Shown here one piece after another: positions 35,300-46,943 of a stretch of 64,000 nucleotides of DNA. The notes beneath the pieces are model-generated. The model did not search any database and was not told the origin of the DNA. It saw nothing but the letters and a program-made list of their open reading frames with translations. Numbering within the stretch: the first letter of the stretch is position 1; every line of letters begins with the position of its first letter. The stretch lies in the NCBI GenBank assembly GCA_949128115.1, contig OX421961.1:86721277-86785276 (forward strand), written 5' to 3'. The stretch is from Anaspis maculata (lineage: Eukaryota; Arthropoda; Insecta; Coleoptera; Scraptiidae). The translations under genes were made by a program, and so were the position numbers.

Positions 35300-36306
35300 C
35301 ACTGCGATTCAAGGAGTTTCCAGGCGTTGTAGAACCTCCACCGTCAGAAAATTGAGTTTCATAGAGAAAAGGTTGTTTTTTAACAAACAAAAATTCGGGG
35401 AATTGGACGAAAAAGGTTGGAAAATATTCAAGAATCAATTACCTATTGTTTGAAAATTAACTGTTGAAAATCAGTTCACCGATTGAAAATCTGGGGCAGT
35501 GTTCTGATTAACTGCAATTCAGGGCCCCTGAAGTTACCTGTGAAATGACGCTTCGAGCCCATCAGGAGGTTAGGTTCTAACCACACCTGACGGCATAATA
35601 GCTCTGAAAACTTAATAACCGAGGGGGGCTCAGTGGGCTCCAAGAGATGGCAGACACCATGGGGTGGGGATGGAGCCCTGGTACCGCATCATATAAGGGA
35701 ATTGCACACATTAGGCTTGTATATAGTATACGTCAACGGGATACGCATAGCATACTGAAGCTACAGAATTACAGAGAACACGAGGGGGTTTACGGAGCCC
35801 CAAACAACACTTGAAGTTGTTCGCACTGTTGCCTTGAATGATGCAAGCAGAAGATACAAAAGAAAACACCGAGAACAGTATCCATGTTGTCATTTTGACA
35901 TAGATACGTCAATGTAACAAAAACGTACCGGTTTGATTGCTAAGAGAATTCAATAGGCCAAAAGTCTAGCAACAGGCAAGCCCGGCTGAATTCGGCCAGG
36001 CCAAACTTTGAAAATTCATAGTGCTCGGCTGGTGAATGATGGGAAACCCAACTTCAGCATTAGCTTGATTCTTTGGTAATGTTGCTTCCTGTCGAGTTTG
36101 GTTCAAATCTGTCGTTTAGATTTTGAATAATTAAATGGCAAAGTTCCAGATTTTAACATTTTTCATAATTTGACAGATAACAGATAGGGAAATACTTTCA
36201 ACTGTTCTGAATACAGTTTTTCAAGGGCTTTCGAATGACATATTGCAAGTCAAGTTCCGTGAGATGTAGCTTCTGTCATTTTCTGATAGTGACACTACTG
36301 TTTGAC
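35300..36306. other. Non-coding with diverged repeat
   Basis: 36040-36306 resembles 43290-43555 in direct orientation (spaced identities including 'ttgcttcctg', 'tcaaatgaca'/'tcgaatgaca' and 'agtcaagttc'). No supportable gene was found. A 60-codon minus ORF at 35711-35893 has a hydrophobic start but no other support. Confidence 0.5.
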
Positions 36307-36314
36307 AGATGACA

Positions 36315-36763
36315 CTGTAGGGATGTCCAACTTCGATTCGATTCATACCTGAATCGATTCAATGGAAACGATGCTTCTGAAAAGTTGAATCGATTAATCT
36401 GTATACGATTATTTAGTGAATCGATTCAAACTAATGTGATTGTTGTTTCGATTAATACGCACGCGACAACACTCGTAAATGCCGAAAAGCCGTTCAGTTT
36501 TTTGGTCATTTGTGTCGACTATTGATGAAAAATCATTTATTATTGTCAACATTATTATTATTATTCTCAAATTTTTTTGCCAGGGGCATCATCTATCAAC
36601 ATCACAAGCCTTGATAAGTTGCCCTGCCGAACTGAATGCACTAAGATCGGTTCTTTTCGATGCATCGATTCATTTCATACGATTTTTTAATCGAATCAAA
36701 CTATTGATCACGAATCGATTCGATTAGCACGAATCGATTCACCGACAACATTTGGACATCCCT
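36315..36763. mobile_element. hAT-type MITE with GAATCGATTC motifs
   Basis: AGGGATGTCCAA-type ends are flanked by 8-bp duplications AGATGACA (36307-36314 and 36764-36771). The left end has CTGT before AGGGATG; the right end seems to have lost its matching bases. The palindromic core GAATCGATTC, or one-base variants, recurs near both ends. The related repeat at 43545-43560 shows the uninterrupted site ('tgacagctgacagcc'). Confidence 0.8.
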
Positions 36764-37840
36764 AGATGACAGCCAAAAACTAATCCGGTCATTCCAGAGT
36801 GAAACCACGTCTGCATACCAAATTTCAAGTCGATCAGATCAACGGCAACGTTTCGGCAGTTATCGTGGAAGGTCACAGACACACACACTCACGGATAAAC
36901 ATCATTCTGGAAATCGTCTCAATCGTCTTGAAAAACCTCAAAATGGATATAATGCTCTAAAGGTGACTTAGGCCAGGCGGTAGGTCATTCTGGATGGAAA
37001 AAATTCGGACCAAAGCTTTTATGGTGTCAAACTCTTCGTAAGGTCAGTAGGTATCTACCACTGAGTTTCCGCCCAAAAACGAGTTGTGCTAATTCCTCCA
37101 CATCTGTCCAAAGGTAAAAGATGTCTTGAAGGTGCAAGGAGACTTGTACTTGTACTCCTACCCAGTACTTTTTCATTTTATTTGCCTCAATGCAAACGCA
37201 CTACTCTAACGCAAACATTGGAAGCATTTGTCATCATCTCTGTGCCAGTCTTACTGTTGAAAAAAAAAGGTTTCTTTGTGCGGGTCAGATAAATCACATT
37301 TTATTGTTTTTCCACACAAGAGAACGATGGAGCAACATGTATTTTGGATGGTTCCTAATAACTTGTACTCACTGAGCCCATTTATGGCGTTAAAAATTCA
37401 ATAACAGCATTTTGGAAAATGTTGCCCGCTAAGAAGTAAATAATTTTCACCCGTCTGTTCAGCAGGAGTTTTTTTCAATTTTACCAAACACCGTTCTCGA
37501 AAATTTCATAGGAAATGACAAGCTGGAACTGTTTTCTAATGATATTATATCTGGCTTAACCGCGGCACGCTTTTTGGGAGTGTAGAAAACTGATTTCTTT
37601 CGAGCGGTTCTATTTTACCCGCGTGCGGCCATGCCTACTTGACATAGACCGGACTGATTACACAAGCTTGGAAATGTGCTCTCTTCCTGCTTTGAAACAC
37701 GACCATTAATGATAACGATAAAATAATGTATGATTTCTTCATAAATTAATGTACAAAGTCGCAATAATAATGGTCGCGTTTTAAAGCTGGAAAAGAGTAC
37801 AATTCCAAGCTCGTGTAATCAGTCCGGTCTATGTCAAGTA

Positions 37841-38653
37841 TAGTAGGTTCACTTGTACCGTGATTCTAGTAGGCTGGGCAAATTTCACAGTTTGGCATTG
37901 TAGACTTCACGTCCAACTGCCTAGTGTGCGCCTGAGCGTCTGGCTTCGAAAGATAGGTTATGTTGGTGTGATGGTGTGTTGACTGTTGCTGTCAAAAATG
38001 AAAAATTTACCGAAATCAACTTTGCAAATTGCAAATATGGAGTGGATGTAGTTCACCTTTCACAAGTTCCGCAAATTTCTTGTTCCAGTACGATGTCCTG
38101 AGCAGTGAAATCAAGTATTAACGCCGATGAATCCCATCCCCACAAAAATTAGGAGGGTTCAGCTTCCCATCGTTTCCAGCCTTCCAGAGTGTGGGTACTT
38201 CTTTTAAAAACCAGGAATAGTTCACAATGCTTCCATATTATGTGGTTTTTGAGAATAGATTCACGTCTTCTCCGCAAAGCTGAACGTTATGGGGTACATG
38301 CCCAGCACCTATTTCGCCCATTTTTTCTCCCAGAAGCGAGTTCTTGATGACACTCTCGAGGACTTTAAAATGGGCACTGGACGTTATTGTTCAAGACACA
38401 AGCTGAGGCGCAAACACAGTTTTCACAGTAATGGGCATAATTTCACCACAATTTTCATGAAACTCGTGATTTTCAGTCTATTTGACACTCGATTTGACAA
38501 ACGGTAAAGTTGTTGATCTTGTCGTCAAGCTTAAACTTTCAAAAATCGATGCAACCAACTGCCAAGTTCTAGGGAGTTTTCAAATATCAGATTTGAAAAC
38601 TTAGAAACAAAATCTCACAGCCAACTAGAATCACGGTACAAGTGAACCTACTA
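37841..38653. mobile_element. 813-bp TA-duplicating TIR element, nested
   Basis: A perfect inverted repeat of about 30 bp starts TAGTAGGTTCACTTGTACCG and is flanked by duplicated TA. The sister palindrome at 24028-24040 shows the empty site ('gtcaagtaggcacgg'). The core is unique and non-palindromic. It contains AAATG right after TTGCTGTCAAA (38004 region) and an ORF that is open from 38259 to 38507. Confidence 0.9.
38259..38507 (+). CDS. Coding-like exon inside nested TIR element
   Basis: After an acceptor-like TTTTGAGAATAG, the frame IHVFSAKLNVMGYMPSTYF, then SQKRVLDDTLEDFKMGTG, runs to TAA. The first ~50 codons favour C/G at third positions, unlike the surrounding AT-rich DNA. The minus strand is also open here (frame with LESVIKNSLLGEKMGEIGAG), so the strand is not settled. 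No family is recognised. It may be a captured host exon. Confidence 0.25.
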   Translation: MHVFSAKLNVMGYMPSTYFAHFFSQKRVLDDTLEDFKMGTGRYCSRHKLRRKHSFHSNGHNFTTIFMKLVIFSLFDTRFDKR

Positions 38654-39327
38654 TAGGCACGGCCGCACACGGGTGAAACAGGACCTCTCGAAAAGAAAAT
38701 AGTTTTTTTTAGACTTTCAAGTGCGTGCCGCGGTTAAGCCAGGCACGATATCGTTAAAGAAGAGTTTTAGCTTTCCATTCCTTATAAAATTTTCGCAAAC
38801 GGTGTTTGGTAAAATTGAAAAAATTGCTGGTGAACAGGCGCAGGCGGGTGAAAATTATTCACTTTTTTGTTGGCAACATCTTCAAAAATGCTGTTATTGA
38901 AATTTTAATGCCATAGATGGGCTCAGTGAGTACAAGTCATTAGAAAACATCCAAAATACATGTTGCTCCATCGTTTTCTTGTGTGGAAAAACAATAAAAC
39001 CTGATTTATCTGATCCGCACAAAGAAATCTTTTTTTTAACAGTAAGACTGGCACAGAGATGATGACAGATGCTTCCAATGTTTGCGTAAGAGTTGTACGT
39101 TTGCATTTAGGCAACTATAACAACAAAGTACAGAGGTTTAACAGCTCTTTTTGCACTTTCGAGGCATCCTTTACCTTCGCGCAGATGTGGAGGAATCAGC
39201 ACAACTCGATTTTGGGCGGAAACTCAGTGGTAGATAACTACTGACCTTACGAAGAGTTTGACACCATAAAAGCTTTGGTCAGAGTTTTTTCCAGATTGTA
39301 GTGATTTTACCGACATACCGCCTGGCC

Positions 39328-41269
39328 TAACTTGGGACATTCCTATAATTATTTACAAAAAAAAATGTTTTGGGCCTACAGGAGAAAGAACAGAAAATAG
39401 AGCAATTCTTGCATAAAAACGCTCTATTTTAAGAGATCATACGTGGAAGAGCATCAACATTTAAAAGTTTGAAATAAAAAAAAAACAAATAATAACGCAA
39501 ATTATCAAAAAAATTTAGCAATTCTTGCATGAAAACGTCTTATTAGATCATAGGTAGTAGTGGGTTTTCTTATGTTCAGGGTGAAATGTGATGAAGACAA
39601 AAAATGTTAAATCATGAACCGAAAGAGGTACAGTAAAAAAAGCTACCGTACGTATTCGCCATTTTACGTCAATGAAGGCAAACCGATTTCAAAAATATTA
39701 ATCGTCTCCAGAGATATTTTCAAAAATATAATTCTTTTTGTGGGCATTTTATTGTTCAAAAAATCGAATAATTTTGAAGATGGAAAGATGAAAATTGACA
39801 TTTTGACTATTAGGGATGTTGGAAATATAGCCGTGATTGGCGGAAAATCCTCGGCCTACTATTTTAGGAAACAAGACCGTCAACTGTTTTCACCAGCTTG
39901 GCCGCCATCTTGGATTTCCTTTTGGTGCAATAGTCGCAAAAACGACAGGGGACTGTGGGTATGGTAGCATTAGATCATTTCATTATGAAAAGTAACTCCC
40001 AGAGAGGGTAAGTTACTTTTTTGTCGAGAAAAATTGCCATTTTGTTATCTCCGGCTCCTGCCGAATCCAGTGCCAATGATGGATAACAATGATAACCATG
40101 TATGTATAAAAAAATGCCCATTGGCCACCCTTGGGGACATCAGCTATCCATCGGAAGAAGTTTCAAGGCTCTAGCTTGATTCCCTGAGGATGGACTTCAA
40201 CTTCTTAGAAGTCCACAATAGGTAAATATCTGTTTTGTGATAATAGTAAAGAAAACTATGTATAGATAAAAAGAATTATGCCCACTGGCCACCTCGCTGG
40301 CCACCCTTGGGGACATCAGCTATCTATCAAAAAAAGTTCTAAGGCTCTAGCTTCATTCCTCGAGGAGTACAACTTCTCAATTTCTACACGGACAGACAGA
40401 CGGACGGACGAAAATTCTTACGAAAATGCGCTAAAAATACTAGAGCTGCGTACGACTGATGAACTCTATTGGGCAATAGGAAGTGTTTATTTTCGTTCCT
40501 TAGCAAAAACCTCCTGCAGGCCAGCGTCCATTGACAGAAATGATCAGATGTTATGCAGGATCCTAACTTACCCAACTGCCAATACTTTGGCGCTGACATG
40601 TCTGTTTCAACAAGTTTTAGGTAGGCGTCAGAAATTATTAATCCGGCAAGGCTCTCTAATCCGGCAAGGCTCTCTAATCCGGCAGAGGAGAGGTTCGTCT
40701 CAAGTGGGGAGCCAGTCCCGAGACACCCAATTCTACAGTAGGTACCTGAAGAGAAATGCAATGAAAAAAAATATGGGCTATACTATTAGATTTACAATTG
40801 AAGAAAATAAAATTGCGAAAAATTTGAACATAAGATAGTTCATACATTTCTCTTAAAGAAAGTCGTATGCCAAAGAAGAAAGGTAGACCAAAAGTGTATT
40901 TTACTAAATCCACTTTTTCAGTAGCATCTGAAGCCCCTTAATTTGATAGCAGAGGTTTGAGTTTAGCTTGTATAGTACCTACCTTCTGCATACAAAATCG
41001 GTTTGATTAAATACTGTGAGGAGTAATCTAAAAAGACTTGAAAAAATTCCTGATCTCCGTGCCAGCCATACTTTTTGGCTATATTTTCAGAAATCATAGG
41101 TGACTTGGAAAATCTTCCAGATCACTCGTTATTGTACCTAAATACTAACCAGTTTCAACTTGAAAAAAAAGCGGCGAAATAATACTTATGATGTCAAGTT
41201 CAAAAAATGTATTAGATCACTTATCTAGTTTAGAATACTATAGGTAGGTACGTCATAAAGAAAATTATA
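39328..41269. other. Intergenic between b561 copies A and B
   Basis: It holds a partial, reversed copy of the 118-bp-array element (40080-40440: 'ggccacccttggggacatca', 'gctctagcttcattcctcg', (GACA/GACG)n) and a lone GGCCGCCATCTTGG at 39899. A triple direct repeat, AATCCGGCAAGGCTCTCT, lies at about 40639-40690. The 186-codon ORF over 40278-40838 runs through these repeats and is not a gene. Confidence 0.6.
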
Positions 41270-41518
41270 CAGGTGTCCCAGAAATAAGTGCAGAAATAAG
41301 AACCTTAGACAGACTTCACTCCGTGGCAAGACCTCTGGTGCAATTCATTTTCTGAAATTCGGTTTCATGACGGAGATATTACACTTCAAATTTCGACAAT
41401 TTTCCATGTTTTTGGCTAATAAACAATAAACGGCATATCGCACTCAACTGTAATTTAGAAGACCAATATGTTTTGACTAGTTCCATTAAATTTTTTGCAC
41501 TTTTTACTGGGACACCTG
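41270..41518. mobile_element. 249-bp TIR element, CAGGTGTCCCAG ends
   Basis: CAGGTGTCCCAG faces CTGGGACACCTG. TA precedes the left end. The interior is not palindromic and has no ORF. It lies directly downstream of b561 copy B and could supply the end of its 3' UTR. Confidence 0.65.
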
Positions 41519-41555
41519 TTTGCCTAAATTAAAATTGAACAAACAATAATTTACT

Positions 41556-42365
41556 CTACCTATTCATTACTGTTCTAGCTTGATTGAAAACGGATATAAA
41601 TGCTCGAATTAGTCCCCAAAAAGATAAAAGGGCTATTACTATCACAGCTGCTTCCACAGTACTTTCTGAAGAGAACATTTTGAAGGAGACTTCAAATAGT
41701 CCGTATCCCAAAGCCACGATTCCTAAAACGAAGCCCGAAATGCCCACCACATTGTGCACGAGCTTGAATATAACTGGACGAGCGAGTTGTTTCAACTCAT
41801 GGGAATAATTCGACATTATGCCAAAGCAAACAGAAAGCAGCATCAGAATCCATGCTATCAAACCTGGAATGCAAAGATTTTAAATTGACAGAGCCATCAT
41901 GAAGCGTTTCCAATACTCACCAACGATTGCATGTGTAGACTTAAAGTGAGGCCAGCCAAACTTATCTTTTTCGGAAATCTTCAAGGAAATTCCGGTTGTT
42001 ATGAGAAATACGCCTAGAAACATCATCACGGCGTGAATTTTCGTTTTGGTGGGTCGTTTGATTTCTAAGGTGTAGACATTTTCAGGTGCAAACAGCGCTA
42101 TAGCTTCTGCAGCAAGGAACACTAACTGCGAATGAAATTATATTAGGTAGGAAGGTTTAGAAGAAAGGTGAGTTGTAACAGAAGACTCTGAAAAAAATAA
42201 CCTTACCCCCAGTGAAACAAGAACCACGTGCCAAGTGCCGTAAGCGTCGATATCATAGTTTTTGAAAACGACTGTGAGAATGTAAACTACAATAACAGCT
42301 ACAGCTTGATGGAAAATTACGTTAACAATCCATGTTAACCGCTGAAGGAGAGTTACATCAGTCAT
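41556..42365 (-). CDS. Cyb561d2-like: Cytochrome b561-domain protein, copy B (CYB561D2 type)
   Basis: Exons 42207-42365, 41921-42125 and 41556-41863 give 223 residues. Introns are 81 and 57 bp, in the same phases (0, 1) as copies A and C. Haem ligands are expected at His46 (GTWHVVL), His84 (TKIHAVM), His118 (STHAIVG) and His158 (KLVHNVVG). Six hydrophobic segments fit the family. The N-terminal stretch LQRLTWIVNVIFHQAVAV resembles copy C (LQRLMWILNTLFHQALAV) more than copy A, so B and C are probably the younger duplicates. The expected role is transmembrane ascorbate-dependent electron transfer. The start is the first in-frame ATG. Confidence 0.9.
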
Positions 42366-42923
42366 TTTTGGACTGAATCTTTCACACTTCTGATGGAATT
42401 TACGACGAATTAGTTGATGAGTTTTATCTATGGAATCATTATTGTTTTTTTAGAACACTGAATACTATCTGTTGAGTTTGTCACAACGGAGATAACATTG
42501 GTAAGAATGTGAATGGTGGTTGTACTCGTATGTACCTATAGTTGAAAAATGTAATTGTTATAATTAGTTTTTTTTTCATTATTTTCGGGTTGTCTTACTA
42601 GAATATTCAACTGAAAAGCATCGTGGTGCCCCAGAATTAAGGATACTATTCTTATAATAATAGGTACTACTTTTATAGGTAGGTACACTTGTTTTGTTTT
42701 TGTTTCGGGGGTTTATTTTTATTATTGTTGTTCTACACGTAGTTTCGTTATCTAATTTATCTTGCTTCTTAGGTACCTGATTTATTTATACCAGATATTT
42801 TCATGAACGTTTTACATAGCCCAAGCTCACTACTCTAACTGTTATCATGAATTCTTGAAATTAGCACAGATAAATTATCACAAATGGGTATCTTCAAGAA
42901 TATCTTATAGGTAGGTATAGGTA
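42366..42923. other. Upstream of b561 copy B
   Basis: A weak TATA-like GATAAAAC (minus strand, about 42428) lies 63 bp above the ATG. No convincing initiator. AGGTAGGTA seeds occur at 42678 and 42910. Confidence 0.35.
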
Positions 42924-43123
42924 CAGGTGTCCCGCTTAAAACTGACTATATGCGTTCGTCAGTTACATACTTTTGAAATCTGAGAAGAGTGAATTTTGAA
43001 CGGCTGTGTGTCCGTCATTAAGCCGAACTTTGCAAAATTCAACTATACAAATAGTTGTTCGTCATATTTTTGACGAGATCTACCCACAGTTGAATTTTTT
43101 GCTATCATCGCTCAAACACCCTG
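42924..43123. mobile_element. About 200-bp element with CAGG(T/G)GT ends
   Basis: CAGGTGTCCCGC on the left and CAGGGTGTTTGAGC (complement of the right end) are each bounded by TA. The inverted homology is short, so the assignment rests mainly on the terminal motif. Confidence 0.5.
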
Positions 43124-43681
43124 TATTTCTACATGGATTAGAAGATCTTTTTCAACTGAATTCAAAATATCTCACACTCACCTTTTTACTTCACAGTTAA
43201 CGAAAATGAAAAAAAAATCGCCGTTCATGTGTTTTTTTTTTGTGGAAAAAACTAATAATACACACAACGACTTGGAAATTGTGGAAAACTCCAACTGCCG
43301 GCATATAATTTGATTCTTTTGTTGTGTTGCTTCCTGCCTTTGGTTCCAATCCTAAGGATAGATTTTGGAACACATTAAACGTCAAAGTTTTGACGTTTAT
43401 TGGCTAGGGTGCAGAAAGTGCAAAAAGTTCATGCGACGCGAACAAACCTAGTTTTTCAGAGCTTTCAAATGACATGTTGTGAGTCAAGTTCTGTGGAATA
43501 TAGCTTGTCATTTTTTGACAGTGATACTTTCGCCTGACAGCTGACAGCCAAAATAGACTGATGGGCTCACCGCGGAGTGGAACTATACTCGGAACTATAT
43601 GACTACTATAATGTCAAATTTCAACTCATTCGTATCAACGGCTGGACAATATCGTGAGAGATTACATACACACGGCAGATA

Positions 43682-43895
43682 TATAATAATAATAATAATA
43701 ATTTCGTCTTTGTTACGGCGAAGTCTAGCCAATGGCTACCTACTCTACTTAACCGTGGACCGACAGCTTATAGTGCTCTCCGAGGCACGGTATAAGCGAG
43801 CTGATAGTTAAATTTCTGGTAGGTCACCCATCCAGAAATCTGACTGCGCCTGACGTTGCTTAGCTTCGTCAGGTTATACAAGCTCCGCGCCACGT
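43682..43895 (-). mobile_element. 5S rRNA-derived SINE
   Basis: On the minus strand CGAAGCTAAGCAACGTCAGG, then TTCTGGATGGGTGACC, matches the internal control region of 5S rRNA (A box and C box), with some mismatches. CCTCGGAGAGCAC and GTCGGTCCACGG follow. An (ATT)n tail of about seven units is the 3' end. This is the organisation of SINE3-type elements. It is not a functional 5S gene, since the 5S 5' part and terminator are not intact. Confidence 0.75.
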
Positions 43896-44909
43896 TATAC
43901 AAGCATATATCACTGTCAAAATGGTCAAGCGTTTTGGGGGACCTCAGAATGGATAAATCCGTTATCTATTTTTCTGAACTATCACAGTAATACTTTCCTT
44001 TTCATTGGGGCGAGGAAGGGGATTAAAACTTCATCGATTGTGATGATTAAATGAGCTATTTCGAAAAAATCGAAAAAATTACAGAATACACATACAAGGG
44101 GGTTCCCAGGGAAGTGGAATCACCTCCATATTTTTCCCTATCAATTTTTCAGAAAATTGCTTCGAGAGGTATACAGATTTTGACCATTGTGGATCAGTTG
44201 GTGACATTGTTTTTTTTATTACGATAATTTTTTGAGGATGACAGTTTTTTACATTTTTTTTGACAACTTTTGCTATCCACATCAATAAAAACTACATACA
44301 GTCCATTTACACAAATGGACTTAAAAAAAAATGGATTGTATTTTAATCCGTATGGTATGGTAATATTTTATTCTTGGCATTCTAAAAAAGTGGCAGAGAA
44401 AGATTATGAAGGTTATGGAACCGTCAAAAAATGACAATTATAGTAAAAAACTAATGTCACCAACGGTTCCGCAGTGATCAAAATCGTTAAATGTGAAGAA
44501 AATTTCTGGAAAAGTGCCAGATAAAAAATAATATGTAGGTGAACTTTCCTGGGACTGGTACACCTGCAGTGTACAGACTTTAACCCCAATCATTTCAAGG
44601 GTTTATAGACCATCAAGGACGTTGCAGGGAAGGATGCTACGATGAGAGGTCCCGTGACAAACATGACGACCATTTTTTATTTTTCTGACATTTCTTGATT
44701 CTTGAGCATTTACGTAGCCTGTCCTGGACTCCAAAAGCGCGAATTTTGCGACACCTGTGCCTGTGCCTTATGCTAAGAGATGAATCAAGAATTGCTAGAT
44801 AATACCAAATTTGCAATACTCAAGCCACTTCAGCGCTGTCCGGCAGGAAAATATTCGATATTTGCCCCATTAGTTCATGCTTATGGTATGATAAAACAAC
44901 AGTCAGGAA
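43896..44909. other. No gene seen
   Basis: Repetitive AT-rich sequence. A short hairpin, 'tccatttacacaaatgga', lies at 44302-44319. No credible ORF or element ends were recognised. Confidence 0.4.
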
Positions 44910-45620
44910 TAGGGCCCTTGCATGAATTTTATATTGAGACGATTACTTCATAAAATCATTCAAAACGTTACCCACAATAATTTCCGCCCAGAAAAAAATT
45001 TCAAAAAAATTGGCCCATCCTTTAAATGAAGGTAAAAGGTTAATTTTTTTTTCGCGCCAGAAACGTGGTCGCTTCTACAATGACCTTGTATGACCACGAT
45101 GACGTCAACCCGAGAGTTCTATTTTTCGTTTGCAAGTTTTTTTTCTTTGCGAGGTTGTAGCCCTGCGCCCTGAAACCCCGCGAAAATTCAAATCTTCGTT
45201 ATTTTACAGACCTATTTCAATTTTGTAGCCGCGAACAGCGCCGTCGTCCTTGCTCACGTGTCAGGGCCATCCCCAAGCTCGTGCTGCGCGCTTTTCAACC
45301 TGAATGGAGCGTCAGCCCCACAGACGTCTGAGACGGTGACAGTGAGATTATGTCAAACATTTAAAATTCGTAGTCGCAATCTGTTAGTGTAGAATCAAGT
45401 AGCCCCAGCCCGGGGCACGATGACGGCATCCCGCAGCTTATCCGCAGCTGACACATCGGTGCATGGAAGTTGCATGCCTAACAGTTTGTGTTTTAAATTT
45501 ACAAAATAAAATAATACATACGTACATCAAGATTTTCGAAAAACCGTTCAATCTGTGGTGCTATTTGGCTACCAAAGCATCATTGAAGGCAATAAAAAAA
45601 ATCATGCAAGGACCCTATTA
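44910..45620. mobile_element. TIR element with CpG-rich unique core
   Basis: TAGGGCCCTTGCATGA at the left faces the complement of TCATGCAAGGACCCTA at the right. The core is clearly CpG-rich at 45050-45460 and contains a perfect CRE-type TGACGTCA near 45110. After a TATTTTACAG acceptor it has a 58-codon open frame (45211-45384, TYFNFVAANSAVVL...). Other frames are open too, so coding is unproven. The ORF starting at 45463 runs into the terminal repeat. Confidence 0.55.
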
Positions 45621-45802
45621 CCTCAAACGCATTCCAGTTACTCCACGTTGCACTTTCAATGAAACGATTGAAGGTAATTCGCAGGCAAGGGATTTAATAA
45701 TAATTAATGAGTACAATTTCGTATGAGATAGGTACATATAAAAATAATCATAATGTACAATTTGGATAGAAAATAAATTGACTAGATGAGATTCCCTAAA
45801 AC

Positions 45803-46861
45803 CTAATCCACTTTTGCTATAGTTTTCATCTGATTGAAGGCCGATTGTAAAGCGGCCAAGATTGCCCAAAAAGTCGTTATCCCCATAACGTAAAACGTTG
45901 CAACTTTAGCATCAGTTCGAGCAAAAAATGTAAACGCTCCGATTTCTAAACCGTACCCCAGGCTTACAATTCCAAAAACATACCCTAGCATGCCGAGTAA
46001 ATTATGCAGAAATTTCTGATAAACGGACGGTATGATGCCACCTAGGATCTGAGGTTTCGCTGCAGCCAGGCCTAGGATCTGTGAGAGTAAAACCAAAACC
46101 CAAGACACAAGGCCTGAAATAAAAAAAAATCTCCAAATATTTTCTATTCAAAAAATGTTCTAGACGAGTTTGTACCTGTCCAGCCGTGGATGCTACTGAA
46201 ATGAGGATTAGCATGCTCGTCGATCATTAGAGCTATTCCTGCAGTCACCAGGACGCAAGAAAAGAACATAATTGCACCATGCAGCCAATATTTTGTTGTC
46301 CGAGCAATTTGTTGACTCCATACATTGTCACTAGCAAAGAGAACTATTGCTTCTCCCATTACCGGTACATACTGAAATTGTAAAAAAATATTAACTTGTA
46401 AGAAAACGTAGGTACGAAAAAATGTTTCTGCGGAAAGAAATCAAATCATCTCACTCAGTTGCCAACGTTCAACTGAGTCCACATACGTGACAAAGATAAT
46501 TCAAGATATGGAATGACTTTGAAATGCTTTGAAAAATAGGTAGCCAGGTACTTAGGCAAAAACAAATCTCTAATTGTTAATGAGTGATTTTTTTTCTTCC
46601 CTCAACTATAAAATTTTATCGTTGCAAAAAGAATTCTGAACAAACACAGAGTCAATTTTGTGGGTATAATAAAATCCAAGCCTGAAGACTTACCGCTAAT
46701 GTGGACAATGCCATGTGCCAAGTGAATTTTTGGTCAGCTTTGTAATTGAAAAAAATGATCCATAAAATATATACAGATATTACTGCCAAAGCTTGGTGAA
46801 AAAGGGTATTCAAAATCCACATCAGCCTCTGTAAAGGTGAGACTTCTTTGGCAACCACCAT
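45803..46861 (-). CDS. Cyb561d2-like: Cytochrome b561-domain protein, copy C (CYB561D2 type)
   Basis: Exons 46694-46861, 46176-46371 and 45803-46113 give 224 residues. Intron 1 is 322 bp and intron 2 is 62 bp, with the same positions and phases as copies A and B. Ligand histidines are His49 (FTWHMAL), His87 (YWLHGAI), His118 (SSIHGWTG) and His158 (KFLHNLLG). Copy C replaces the NYS.....ARP segment before the fourth histidine with AAAKPQILGGIIPS, a loop change likely to affect the substrate side. The start is the ATG at 46859-46861; the upstream in-frame GTG lacks support. It has the best promoter of the three. Confidence 0.9.
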
Positions 46862-46943
46862 ATTTTCAGGTTTGCGACACAAGGGCACTACTTTTCTGAT
46901 CTTCTATAAAAACTACGGCTAGTTTCAGTCTTTTGATTTTCAA

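Larger units (their letters stand above)
36971..39327. mobile_element. Second copy of GGCCAGGCGGTA palindrome, with insertion
   Basis: The TA-bounded ends and arms match 23181-24699. Without the 813-bp insertion at 37841-38653 it would be about 1.54 kb. Mirrored short ORFs are shadows. Confidence 0.85.

Noticed and set aside
35711..35893. 60-residue minus ORF with a hydrophobic N-terminus and several cysteines (possible secreted peptide)
   Set aside because: Only one exon, no conserved cysteine pattern, no promoter or poly(A) support. Hydrophobic starts arise easily in AT-rich DNA.
40278..40838. 186-codon ORF, the second-longest in the window
   Set aside because: It crosses the reversed 118-bp-element flank, a (GACA/GACG)n stretch and an 18-bp triple repeat. 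The product has no domain.
45463..45726. 87-codon + strand ORF (MEVACLTVCVLNL...)
   Set aside because: Its second half runs through the terminal repeat of the 44910-45620 element and beyond it, so the frame is open by chance.
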